A stretch of 64,000 nucleotides of DNA from an uncultured Muribaculaceae bacterium (GTDB taxonomy: Bacteria; Bacteroidota; Bacteroidia; Bacteroidales; Muribaculaceae), in contig CAJTTG010000005.1 of the NCBI GenBank assembly GCA_910579185.1, positions 1-64,000 of the forward strand, given 5' to 3'. The notes under the pieces are model-generated. The model saw nothing but the letters and a program-made list of their open reading frames with translations, searched no databases and was not told the DNA's origin. Positions within the stretch are counted from its first letter, which is position 1, and each line of letters opens with the position of its first letter. Below are positions 26,128 through 33,370 of the stretch, piece by piece. The translations under genes were made by a program, and so were the position numbers.

Positions 26128-26604
26128 TTATGTGAATTCCGTGAAGGCCAATGGTAGAAGCGAGGCTACGGATGGCAGTATGTAGATCTCGTCGCCTCCG
26201 CAGAGCATCACTCTGACGCCGTGTCCGGCAAGGGTCTCGTATTCAAGCAGTGCCTGACGGCATGCGCCGCATGGGGCGATGGGGGCGGTCACGAATTTTC
26301 CGTCGGTGTCGCGTGCCGCTATTGCTATGCTCTCGAATTTAGCCTCGGGATAACGGGCATGGGCATAGAAGCATGCCGAGCGTTCGGCGCATGTCCCCGA
26401 TGGATAGGCCACATTCTCCTGATTGGCTCCGGTGACAATTTCTCCGTTGTCGAGCTGTATTGCGGCTCCGACGCGGAAGTGGCTGTAGGGTGCGTAGGAG
26501 CGTTCGGTGGCTTCGCGTGCAAGTTCTACAAGTCGGCGGTCTGATTCGCTCAGCTCGTCAAACTGAGCCACCTCTATCTGGATCTTTATCTCTTTTTGTT
26601 TCAT
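26128..26604 (-). CDS. cdd: Cytidine deaminase
   Basis: A 158-residue homotetrameric-type cytidine deaminase that converts cytidine or deoxycytidine to uridine in pyrimidine salvage. The zinc and catalytic motifs are clear: CAERSA (about 72-77, with catalytic Glu) and PCGACRQ (about 111-117), plus the nucleoside-binding SHFRVGAA and NQENVAYPSG. It is cytoplasmic. The gene is 16 bp downstream of the C69 dipeptidase and 54 bp upstream of the glycoside hydrolase; the grouping looks like co-transcription rather than a shared pathway. Confidence 0.96.
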   Translation of the reverse strand: MKQKEIKIQIEVAQFDELSESDRRLVELAREATERSYAPYSHFRVGAAIQLDNGEIVTGANQENVAYPSGTCAERSACFYAHARYPEAKFESIAIAARDTDGKFVTAPIAPCGACRQALLEYETLAGHGVRVMLCGGDEIYILPSVASLLPLAFTEFT

Positions 26605-26620
26605 GGTCTTATCTGTACGC

Positions 26621-28264
26621 TTATTCTATTACGCCTATGGTCTTGAGCCTTTCACCTCCCTCGGGATCATTGACTATCGAGCGGAAGTAACGCTCGTCAT
26701 AGCCCCCGAACACCGGTGATTCTGGCATGCCGGTCTCTGTGCGTGCGAACTTGCCGTCGCGCTCTTTCTTGATGTTGCCGTCGAGATATTTGACCAATAG
26801 GTATTCTCCGAGCTGACGGTAACGGTCGGTATATTTCTTTGACCAGTCGGCCGAATGGTCGTTGAGGAATTTCGTGGCTACCTGGGGATCAAGCGTGGCT
26901 ACTTCTGTGTAAAGGGTTGTCACCTCTGATTCTATCGTGTCCTCCATCGCTTTCTGGATGCTGCGGATGTCGGGGATCATCTGTGAATAGCGGTTGTAGG
27001 CTTGGTTTGCCACAAAGTTCGTGACCCAGAAGGCTGCATCCCATTTCAGCGTCAGAAGATCGCCGTTGCCCACTGCGAATTCATGAGGTGCTCTGCTCAG
27101 ACAGCTGTACATCGGGATGTAGACGCAGGTGTTGGCATCGTCAACGCCGAACCACAGTACGCCGCGCATCTGTTCCGGTGCGTCTTTCTTCAGTTGGGCC
27201 ACAAGCGAGAATCCGGTCTGCTGGGTGGCGATGGCGCGTTCGTGTGTATATTCAACGGAATCAACCTCGTAGGTCAGCGGTCGCCAGCGGTAGGGGACTT
27301 TGAACGGACCGGCTCCTGCATCTTTGGTCATATCCAGCGGTGTGTCCTCGAAATGGTCGCGCATCATCCACTTCATGTTGTTGGCCGTCAGCTTCTCTTT
27401 CGGTTCTACCCACAGTGGCAGTGGGTCTCCTTTGCCGTAAAGCACCCAGTCGAGATAGGGGGTCATATCCTCGGCGGCATATTTGTTGTAGAAGGACCAC
27501 ACTCGGCCGTCACATCCTCTGAGTGCGCCGCCGTCGGTGATGGCGTATGCTCGTGAAAAACTGAAATCTTCATCCTTGCCGTTGAAGTAGCCCTGCTGAC
27601 GGGCGAATTTGATCACGTCGGGCGAATAGAGGGTCTCGCCGCTTTTGTCTTTCAACGGGAATTTGTGGATGCGGCTGTGGTTGGCGTGGCCGGAAATGCA
27701 TCCGTCGGGAATGCGGCGTGCAACCCACACGGCTCCTTTGTCGCTCTTGCCCTTGCCGATCAGCTCCATGATCCACACTTCATTAGGGTCGGCTATCGTG
27801 AACGATTCGCCTTCGCTGGCATAACCGTATTCTTTGACGAGATCGGTCATCGTTTTCAAGGCCTCACGGGCTGTCTTGGCTCGTTCAAGGGTGATGTAGA
27901 TCAGCGAGCCGTAATCGATAAGGCCGGAGCCTGCAAGTTCGTGGCGGCCGCCCCAGGTGCTTTCGGTGATTGCGAGGCCATGCTCGTTCATGTTGCCGAT
28001 GGTGGTGTAGGTGTGTGCCACTTCCGGGATCTCGCCCAAGAGCTTGCCTGTGTCCCATTCAACAACTTTGCGTGTCTCCCCTTTCTTGTGGTCGGCTGCT
28101 GGCTTATGGTAGAGCTCACCGTAGAGGGTGTGGCTGTCGGCGGCGTAGGTCACAAGCGACGAGCCGTCGGTGGTTGCGCCGGGGGTGGCGATGAGGCCGG
28201 TGCAGGCCAATGCTTCTGCGGCTCCGGCAAGAAATGCTATTGATAGGATGTGGCTTAGTTTCAT
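26621..28264 (-). CDS. C69 family dipeptidase, exported
   Basis: A 547-residue N-terminal-nucleophile hydrolase of the PepD/C69 family. The segment before Cys21 (MKLSHILSIAFLAGAAEALA) is a signal peptide whose removal exposes the nucleophile in CTGLIATPGATTDGS, so export and activation are linked. Other family blocks: GNMNEHGLAITESTWGGR (about 91-108), EGESFTIADPNEVWIMEL and ANHSRIHKFP. It probably cleaves dipeptides in the periplasm. A -7 box lies about 33 bp upstream. It is divergent from GH89 and followed by cdd. Confidence 0.92.
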   Translation of the reverse strand: MKLSHILSIAFLAGAAEALACTGLIATPGATTDGSSLVTYAADSHTLYGELYHKPAADHKKGETRKVVEWDTGKLLGEIPEVAHTYTTIGNMNEHGLAITESTWGGRHELAGSGLIDYGSLIYITLERAKTAREALKTMTDLVKEYGYASEGESFTIADPNEVWIMELIGKGKSDKGAVWVARRIPDGCISGHANHSRIHKFPLKDKSGETLYSPDVIKFARQQGYFNGKDEDFSFSRAYAITDGGALRGCDGRVWSFYNKYAAEDMTPYLDWVLYGKGDPLPLWVEPKEKLTANNMKWMMRDHFEDTPLDMTKDAGAGPFKVPYRWRPLTYEVDSVEYTHERAIATQQTGFSLVAQLKKDAPEQMRGVLWFGVDDANTCVYIPMYSCLSRAPHEFAVGNGDLLTLKWDAAFWVTNFVANQAYNRYSQMIPDIRSIQKAMEDTIESEVTTLYTEVATLDPQVATKFLNDHSADWSKKYTDRYRQLGEYLLVKYLDGNIKKERDGKFARTETGMPESPVFGGYDERYFRSIVNDPEGGERLKTIGVIE

Positions 28265-28296
28265 TGTCGTTTGGTGTTCTGATGGTTTGTTCTCGG

Positions 28297-28304
28297 CAAA
28301 ATTA
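28297..28304 (-). promoter_or_regulatory. -7 box TAATTTTG of the dipeptidase gene
   Basis: A perfect TAnnTTTG match on the minus strand, 33 bp upstream of the dipeptidase ATG, in the 128-bp divergent region. No clear -33 box. Confidence 0.5.
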
Positions 28305-28380
28305 CAACATTTTTTTGCTCTTTTGTGCTTTTCTGCGCTTTTGTGCTCGCTCTTTCTCTTGCTTTAACAATATTTTGTCC

Positions 28381-28388
28381 TATTTTTG
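28381..28388 (+). promoter_or_regulatory. -7 box TATTTTTG at the GH89 start
   Basis: A perfect TAnnTTTG match that ends only 4 bp before the ATG at 28393. If used, the mRNA would be leaderless or nearly so. Confidence 0.45.
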
Positions 28389-28392
28389 CGAT

Positions 28393-30531
28393 ATGAAGAC
28401 TAAGTTTTTGACTCTTACACTGTTTTTCTCTTTCGTTTCCTCGCTCTGGGCTTCTTCCCCGGTCGAGGGGTTGATGGAGCGTATAGATTCCGGCCTGTCC
28501 CGGAAGATTGAAATCGTGATTGTGCCTGATTCAATGGATTTTTTTGAATTGGATCAGGTCGGGATAAAGCCGGTGATTCGTGGAAACAATGATGTCAGTC
28601 TGGCTGTCGGGCTGAATTGGTATCTTCGCTATTTCACTGGAAATCATCTCTCTTGGGGCAATATGAAGGCTGTCCTGCCCGACACGTTACCGAGCGTGGA
28701 TCTTCCTGTCCGTATGTCGACGGCCATGCCAATGCGCTACTATCTCAACTATTGCACTCATTCCTACTCCATGCCGTTCTGGGATTGGGAGAGATGGCAG
28801 CAGGAGATAGACTGGATGGCTCTCCACGGGATCAACATGCCTCTTGCCGTGACCGGCACCGATGTGCTGTGGCGCAATGTCCTGCGCCGTCTGGGCTATC
28901 CGGAAGAGAGGATCGGTGACTTCATCGCCGGCCCGGCTTTCCAGGCTTGGTGGCTGATGAATAATCTGGAGGGATGGGGCGGACCGAACACTGATGAATA
29001 CTACTCCCGGCAGGAGGATCTTCAGAAAAAGATCGTCGGACGGATGAGGGAGTGGGGGATGACTCCGGTATTTGCAGGCTATTCCGGCATGGTGCCTCAC
29101 GATGCCGGTGAGACTCTCGGGCTCGACGTGGCAGATCCCGGCAAATGGTTGGGATTCACACGCCCGGCTTTCCTACAGTCTTCCAACGACGATTTTGCAC
29201 GTGTGGCCGAGGTCTATTACGATGAACTCGAAAAACTTTATGGCCGCACCGGATTCTACAGTATGGATCCTTTCCATGAGGGCGGCGACACGGATGGTGT
29301 CGATCTGTCTCAGGCCGGCAAGGCCATACTTGCGGCGATGAAGAGGGCGAACGCGGATGCCGTCTGGGTGATTCAGGGCTGGCAGGCCAATCCGCGCCCT
29401 GAGATGCTGCGCGCTTTGCCGCTCGGCGATGTCGTTGTGCTCGATCTGCATGCGGAGGCCGATCCGGCATGGTCGGCGCGCCCGGATGGATTCTCCGGCC
29501 ATGGGTGGCTCTACTGCATGCTCCATAATTTCGGCGGTAATATCGGGCTGTATGGACGTATCCCGACCATCTGCCGCGAATATCCCCGGGCTGTCGGACA
29601 ATCGCGCTCGTTACGTGGCATTGGCCTCACAATGGAGGGGATAGAGACCAATCCCGTGCTCTACGAATTGATGTGTGAGATGCCGTGGCGTGATGCTCCG
29701 GTTGACCCTGACCAATGGCTGCATGCCTATGCTGCGGCACGATATGGTAAGTCTCTGCCCGAGGTCGATACCGCATGGTCTATTCTCGGACGCACGGTCT
29801 ATGCCTGTCCTCCCGGCAATCATCAGCAGGGAACGGCTGAGTCGCTGTTCTGTGCCCGTCCGTCCGATCATCCCTCGCAGGCATCGGCATGGGCTCAGTA
29901 TCAGCCATATTACGATCATGCCGAGGTGGCGCGTGCTGCCCGGTTGCTCATCGATGCGGCTCCGCAGTTCGCCGAAAACCGCAACTATCTCTATGATATG
30001 GTCGATGTGACACGGCAGGCAATAGCCGACAAGGGTAGGGAAGTGGCTGCACGGTTCGGAAAGGCGGCCGATGAGGACGACCGCGAGGCGTATGCGCTGG
30101 AGGCCGCCCGTTTTATCAGGCTGATCATTTTGCAGGACAGGCTTCTTGCCACCATGCCCGATTTCAGGCTCGGTTCATGGATCGAGGCTGCAAGAAATTG
30201 TTCCGACAATCCGGTGGAGAAAGATCGTTACGAATGGAATGCGAGGGTGCAGATAACCACATGGGGCAATCGCGAGGCTTCTGATGGCGGACGGCTTCAT
30301 GATTATTCCAACCGCGAATGGCACGGTTTGCTTTCCGGCTTCTATCTTCCGCGCTGGCTTGAATGGTTCAACGCAAGGCTTGCATCGTGGGATTCTCCCG
30401 GACTTCCGCAGGTCGATTTCTATGCAATGGAGGAACAATGGACGCGCCGGCACGATCAATATTCCTCTGTGCCCGAGGGCGATCCGGTTGAAACGGCATC
30501 CAGTGTTCTCGACGAGGCTCTGTCTCTCTGA
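28393..30531 (+). CDS. Alpha-N-acetylglucosaminidase, GH89
   Basis: 712 residues from the ATG at 28393. The longer open frame from 28210 overlaps the divergent dipeptidase and includes the promoter, so it is rejected. A signal peptide (1-20, SSLWASS) is followed by an N-terminal domain (to about 105), a catalytic (beta/alpha)8 barrel and a C-terminal helical domain. NAGLU-family blocks: MRYYLNYCTHSYSMPFWDW (114-132), MALHGINMPLAVTGTDVLW (142-160), MDPFHEGGDT (291-300, with catalytic Glu candidate E296) and GLTMEGIETNP (411-421). The enzyme removes terminal alpha-GlcNAc, as found on gastric mucin or heparan fragments. Size and domains are normal for bacterial GH89. Confidence 0.95.
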   Translation: MKTKFLTLTLFFSFVSSLWASSPVEGLMERIDSGLSRKIEIVIVPDSMDFFELDQVGIKPVIRGNNDVSLAVGLNWYLRYFTGNHLSWGNMKAVLPDTLPSVDLPVRMSTAMPMRYYLNYCTHSYSMPFWDWERWQQEIDWMALHGINMPLAVTGTDVLWRNVLRRLGYPEERIGDFIAGPAFQAWWLMNNLEGWGGPNTDEYYSRQEDLQKKIVGRMREWGMTPVFAGYSGMVPHDAGETLGLDVADPGKWLGFTRPAFLQSSNDDFARVAEVYYDELEKLYGRTGFYSMDPFHEGGDTDGVDLSQAGKAILAAMKRANADAVWVIQGWQANPRPEMLRALPLGDVVVLDLHAEADPAWSARPDGFSGHGWLYCMLHNFGGNIGLYGRIPTICREYPRAVGQSRSLRGIGLTMEGIETNPVLYELMCEMPWRDAPVDPDQWLHAYAAARYGKSLPEVDTAWSILGRTVYACPPGNHQQGTAESLFCARPSDHPSQASAWAQYQPYYDHAEVARAARLLIDAAPQFAENRNYLYDMVDVTRQAIADKGREVAARFGKAADEDDREAYALEAARFIRLIILQDRLLATMPDFRLGSWIEAARNCSDNPVEKDRYEWNARVQITTWGNREASDGGRLHDYSNREWHGLLSGFYLPRWLEWFNARLASWDSPGLPQVDFYAMEEQWTRRHDQYSSVPEGDPVETASSVLDEALSL

Positions 30532-30546
30532 ACGGGATTCATCTCA

Positions 30547-30586
30547 GAAAAAAGTAGCAGTGCGCCAATTAGATTGGACGCACTGC
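30547..30586. terminator. Bidirectional terminator between GH89 and HIT genes
   Basis: GCAGTGCG (30557-30564) pairs with CGCACTGC (30579-30586), and CCAAT/ATTGG extends the stem. On the minus strand it runs into TACTTTTTT. It serves the greA-HIT unit and may also stop GH89 transcripts. Confidence 0.75.
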
Positions 30587-30645
30587 CATTTGAAAAACAC
30601 ACGGAGTTCGTTCTGAACTATTTTTCTTTGAGTTTGCTCACTCTC

Positions 30646-31038
30646 TCATTTCATTTCAGCCGCAATCCGGGCTGCTATCGACGCCATGTCGTCGCCCGGA
30701 AGGGATAGCTTGTTGCGGAAATTCATGTCCGCTTCCGTCTGGATCGGAACCAGATGGATGTGAGCGTGGGGCACCTCCATGCCGAGAACAGCCTCGGCGA
30801 CACGGGCACACGGCATCGCGGCCTTGAGTGCCTTGGCAACACGCTTGGCAAAAAGTTCGAGAGCCAGATAATCTTCATCGCTCATGTCAAACAGATAGTC
30901 AATCTCTTGCTTGGGGATCACCAGTGTGTGACCCGGAGCCATCGGATTGATATCGAGGAATGCCATATGGCGTTCATCCTCGGCCACCTTGTAGCACGGG
31001 ATCTCGCCGGCAACTATTTTGCTGAATATCGAGGCCAT
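30646..31038 (-). CDS. HIT family protein
   Basis: A 130-residue histidine-triad nucleotide hydrolase/transferase. It begins SIFSKIVAGEIPCYKVAED and carries the triad HAHIHL (about 90-95) near the C-terminus, with the nucleotide-binding DINPMAPGHTLVIPK. It is cytoplasmic, of the HinT/Hit type that acts on nucleoside phosphoramidates or similar compounds. It is 10 bp downstream of greA and shares its promoter and the terminator after it. Confidence 0.95.
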   Translation of the reverse strand: MASIFSKIVAGEIPCYKVAEDERHMAFLDINPMAPGHTLVIPKQEIDYLFDMSDEDYLALELFAKRVAKALKAAMPCARVAEAVLGMEVPHAHIHLVPIQTEADMNFRNKLSLPGDDMASIAARIAAEMK

Positions 31039-31048
31039 GGCGCGGATT

Positions 31049-31519
31049 TTAGAAGCTGATTTCTACGATTTCAAATTTCATCAGACCGGCAGGTACCTTG
31101 ATCTCAACGGTCTCGCCGAGCTTATGTCCGAGCAGACCCTGTGCGATCGGGGTGCTGGAGCCTATCTTCTTCTCCTTCAGATTGGCTTCGCTGTCGGCAA
31201 CTATGGTATATTCCATTGTCATGCCGTTGGCGATATTCTTGATCTTAACGCGGTTAAGAATCTGAACCTCCTCGTTGTTGAGCTTGCTTTCATCGATGAT
31301 GCGACAAGATGCCACAAGATCTTTCAGCTGTGATATCTTCATTTCCAGCATGCCTTGGGCTTCCTTGGCTGCATCGTATTCTGAGTTTTCCGATAAGTCA
31401 CCCTTGTCACGGGCTTCTGCGATAGCTCGCGAGATTTCAGGGCGTTTCACTGATTCCAGATAGGCTATCTCTTCCATTTTTTTCTTATAGCCCTCTTTGG
31501 TCATGTACGTGATTGGCAT
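31049..31519 (-). CDS. greA: Transcription elongation factor GreA
   Basis: A 156-residue GreA. The N-terminal coiled coil (about 5-75) carries the acidic tip DLSENSEYDAAKE, which reaches the RNA polymerase active site and stimulates cleavage of backtracked RNA. The C-terminal FKBP-like domain (about 80-156) contains GSSTPIAQGLLGHKLGETVEI. Normal length. It is first in the greA-HIT unit, behind a good promoter. Confidence 0.97.
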   Translation of the reverse strand: MPITYMTKEGYKKKMEEIAYLESVKRPEISRAIAEARDKGDLSENSEYDAAKEAQGMLEMKISQLKDLVASCRIIDESKLNNEEVQILNRVKIKNIANGMTMEYTIVADSEANLKEKKIGSSTPIAQGLLGHKLGETVEIKVPAGLMKFEIVEISF

Positions 31520-31637
31520 AGTTTTATGGTTTTTTGTTGTGTTTATTTGAAAATTAAAAAATTTTGGAATCTCTATCCCCTTGGGGCGAGACTCCAGATC
31601 GGTCCGGACATTTTGTCCGCGCTATTTATTACAGGGG

Positions 31638-31669
31638 CAAAGGTAAGACAATTGTTTGAATCATCCAAC
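31638..31669 (-). promoter_or_regulatory. greA promoter
   Basis: The -7 box TACCTTTG (31645-31638) and GTTG (31669-31666) are separated by 20 bp on the minus strand. This gives a leader of about 110 nt. Confidence 0.6.
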
Positions 31670-31693
31670 ATTTTCCCAAAATATCTTTCACAT

Positions 31694-31735
31694 GTAGAGG
31701 CCAACAGCAAATGTGTAGAGTCCAATAGCAAATGC
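31694..31735. repeat. Two 21-bp tandem repeats
   Basis: The units at 31694-31714 and 31715-31735 (GTAGAG.CCAA.AGCAAATG) match at 18 of 21 bases. They lie 13 bp past the end of the antitoxin-like gene and upstream of the greA promoter. Confidence 0.8.
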
Positions 31736-31748
31736 TTTATCCTACGCA

Positions 31749-32156
31749 TCAAAACGCTGCTGCGGCATACTCACGGGCAAGCGTGTGGATTCCGTCGAGT
31801 ATTACTTGTTCACGTGCCTGCGATGGCTTTTTGAATCCGTTTATATAATTTCGTAGCAACGTGGCATCAATACCTACCATTTTGGCAAATTCGGAAATCT
31901 TTATCTCCTTATGTGTTAAGAAAAAACGTTGTAGCGGAGTCGGTTCGGCATCTTCATAGAAGAAACTTTCAAAACTGACATCCTCGTCAACGTTACGCCA
32001 ATGGAATCCATCAAATCCCACTTCGTAATTATTGCGCTGTTCGGTTGTCGCGTTTTTCAACCCCGGATACCATAACAGGGACTGCTTCCATTCCTTACCC
32101 GATTCGTCCACTCCGATAATATCAGTATCGGTAAAACGTATGTTATTTATTTTCAT
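31749..32156 (-). CDS. DUF2442 protein with helix-turn-helix, putative antitoxin
   Basis: 135 residues. The N-terminal DUF2442 part (1-65) begins MKINNIRFTDTDIIGVDESG and includes GFDGFHWRNVDEDVSFES. The C-terminal part contains an XRE-like helix-turn-helix (about 88-115, ISEFAKMVGIDATLLRNYINGFKKPS). It starts 3 bp after the DUF4160 gene, so the two are co-translated. DUF4160/DUF2442 pairs are predicted type II toxin-antitoxin modules; the DNA-binding end makes this protein the likely antitoxin and autorepressor. The promoter upstream has a palindrome between its boxes, which fits that idea. Confidence 0.8.
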   Translation of the reverse strand: MKINNIRFTDTDIIGVDESGKEWKQSLLWYPGLKNATTEQRNNYEVGFDGFHWRNVDEDVSFESFFYEDAEPTPLQRFFLTHKEIKISEFAKMVGIDATLLRNYINGFKKPSQAREQVILDGIHTLAREYAAAAF

Positions 32157-32159
32157 AGC

Positions 32160-32408
32160 TTAATCCTCCTTATTTCCAAAACGGTTATTCCATTCTTCAA
32201 TGATTATTTCGATATTCAACTGAGCGAATCGCTTTAGACGTTTCAGGTCGTTAGCTTTGATGTTGTGCAGCTCACGTTGAATCAATTCTCCATCCACTAT
32301 GTCGAAAATAACTTTACCTCCGTTCCCCTCCACATGGACGTGTATCGGTTCGTGTTCGCGGCTGAAGAAGAAAAATATAAATCCTGCGTATCTAAAAAGT
32401 TCGGGCAT
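32160..32408 (-). CDS. DUF4160 protein, putative toxin
   Basis: 82 residues from the ATG at 32408 (MPELFRYAGFIFFFFSREHE). The open frame extends to an ATG at 32432, but that codon overlaps the -7 box, so the shorter start is chosen. DUF4160 marks: GFIFFFFSREHEPIHVHVEGNGG (10-32) and IEEWNNRFG near the end. It is co-transcribed with the DUF2442/HTH gene 3 bp downstream. The toxin role is predicted for such pairs and not shown for this protein; the biochemical activity is unknown. Confidence 0.8.
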   Translation of the reverse strand: MPELFRYAGFIFFFFSREHEPIHVHVEGNGGKVIFDIVDGELIQRELHNIKANDLKRLKRFAQLNIEIIIEEWNNRFGNKED

Positions 32409-32429
32409 AATCTTTTGTTGTCGTATATG

Positions 32430-32460
32430 CAAATATAGGTATTATTTTTAATACCACAAA
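32430..32460 (-). promoter_or_regulatory. Promoter and operator of the DUF4160/DUF2442 module
   Basis: On the minus strand the -33 TTTG (32460-32457) and -7 TATATTTG (32437-32430) are 19 bp apart. A perfect 7-bp inverted repeat GGTATTA/TAATACC (32438-32444, 32449-32455) fills the space between them. A repressor bound there would block RNA polymerase, as expected for an autoregulated module. Confidence 0.7.
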
Positions 32461-32562
32461 TTTTTAATACAAAAAAATCCACCAAAAATTTTAGCGGTGA
32501 AATTGCAACGTGCCGGGGTTGGCCTTCAAAAACTCTCTCCTTCCTTCAGGCGTTCTATAGAT

Positions 32563-33255
32563 ATGAATCCGTTTATTGCCCGACATTCCCAGCGGATATA
32601 TTCCGTGCTCAATTGGCTGATGCTTCTGCTCTCGGCCGGTTTGATCACATATCTCTCTGTCGATGCGCTCAGGGGAGTGGAATTTCTCACCGATAGCGGC
32701 TACATGCATTTCCAGCTGCTGGTCTGCATGGTATTCATTGCCGATTTCTTCATTGAGCTCTACATGTCGCATCGACGTTGGCATTATGTTGGGCGACGAA
32801 TAGCATTTCTGCTGCTTTCCATCCCCTATCTCAACATCCTGAACTATCTTGGCATAACTCTGTCGCCCGATGCGCTCTATTTCGCGCGCTTCCTCCCTCT
32901 CGGCAGGGGAGCGTTGGCTATGGCCATCGTTGTGGGCTACATCTCGAAAAACCGGCTCACCAACATCTTCGCATCCTATTCCGTGATCCTCATTGCCATT
33001 GTCTATTTCGGTAGCCTGATCTTTTATGAGAGAGAAATGGGGGTCAATCCCGATCTTAAAAACTACATGCAGGCCCTTTGGTGGGCATGTTCCGATGCCA
33101 CGACTACAGGATGCACCATCTTTCCGGTGACCCCGGCCGGAAAAATAGTCAGTGCCGTACTGGCAGTGATGGGCATGGTTATGTTTCCGCTCTTCACCGT
33201 CGTCATAACCTCCGCCGTCCGCCAGCGCATCTCCTCCACCCCTTCTCAACCTTGA
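32563..33255 (+). CDS. Ion channel family protein with atypical filter
   Basis: 230 residues from the ATG at 32563; a GTG at 32497 would add 22 residues that look non-coding. It resembles voltage-gated-like potassium channel proteins: about six membrane segments (WLMLLLSAGLITYL, LLVCMVFIADFFIELY, IAFLLLSIPYLNIL, YFARFLPLGRGALAMAIVVGYI, YSVILIAIVYFGSLIF, VLAVMGMVMFPLFTVVI) with a pore loop before the last. The filter position reads TTTGCT (180-185) instead of the potassium TVGYG, so selectivity is uncertain. The arginines of a strong voltage sensor are not seen. A 252-codon antisense frame here is a shadow. Confidence 0.75.
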   Translation: MNPFIARHSQRIYSVLNWLMLLLSAGLITYLSVDALRGVEFLTDSGYMHFQLLVCMVFIADFFIELYMSHRRWHYVGRRIAFLLLSIPYLNILNYLGITLSPDALYFARFLPLGRGALAMAIVVGYISKNRLTNIFASYSVILIAIVYFGSLIFYEREMGVNPDLKNYMQALWWACSDATTTGCTIFPVTPAGKIVSAVLAVMGMVMFPLFTVVITSAVRQRISSTPSQP

Positions 33256-33303
33256 TCCCCCCTCACTATATACTCTCCCACTCTCTCACTCTCCCACTCT
33301 ATA

Positions 33304-33352
33304 CTCTAAACTCTAAACTCTAAACTCTAAACTCTAAACTCTAAACTCTAAA
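33304..33352. repeat. Heptanucleotide tandem repeat (CTCTAAA)7
   Basis: Seven perfect copies of CTCTAAA, preceded by a CT-rich tract (33263-33303) with partial units (ACTCTCCC, ACTCTATA). It lies between the channel gene stop and the end of sdaA, outside any coding frame. Confidence 0.95.
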
Positions 33353-33370
33353 CTCTCTAACTCTCTCTAT

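Noticed and set aside
28210..28392. N-terminal extension of GH89
   Set aside because: It overlaps the divergent dipeptidase, crosses the promoter and hides the signal peptide; the start at 28393 is better.
32491..33249. 252-codon frame opposite the channel gene
   Set aside because: The plus strand encodes clear membrane helices. The minus frame is His/Gly/Glu-rich, which is what reversed membrane codons give.
33304..33352. CRISPR-like array
   Set aside because: The 7-bp units are contiguous without spacers and there are no cas genes.
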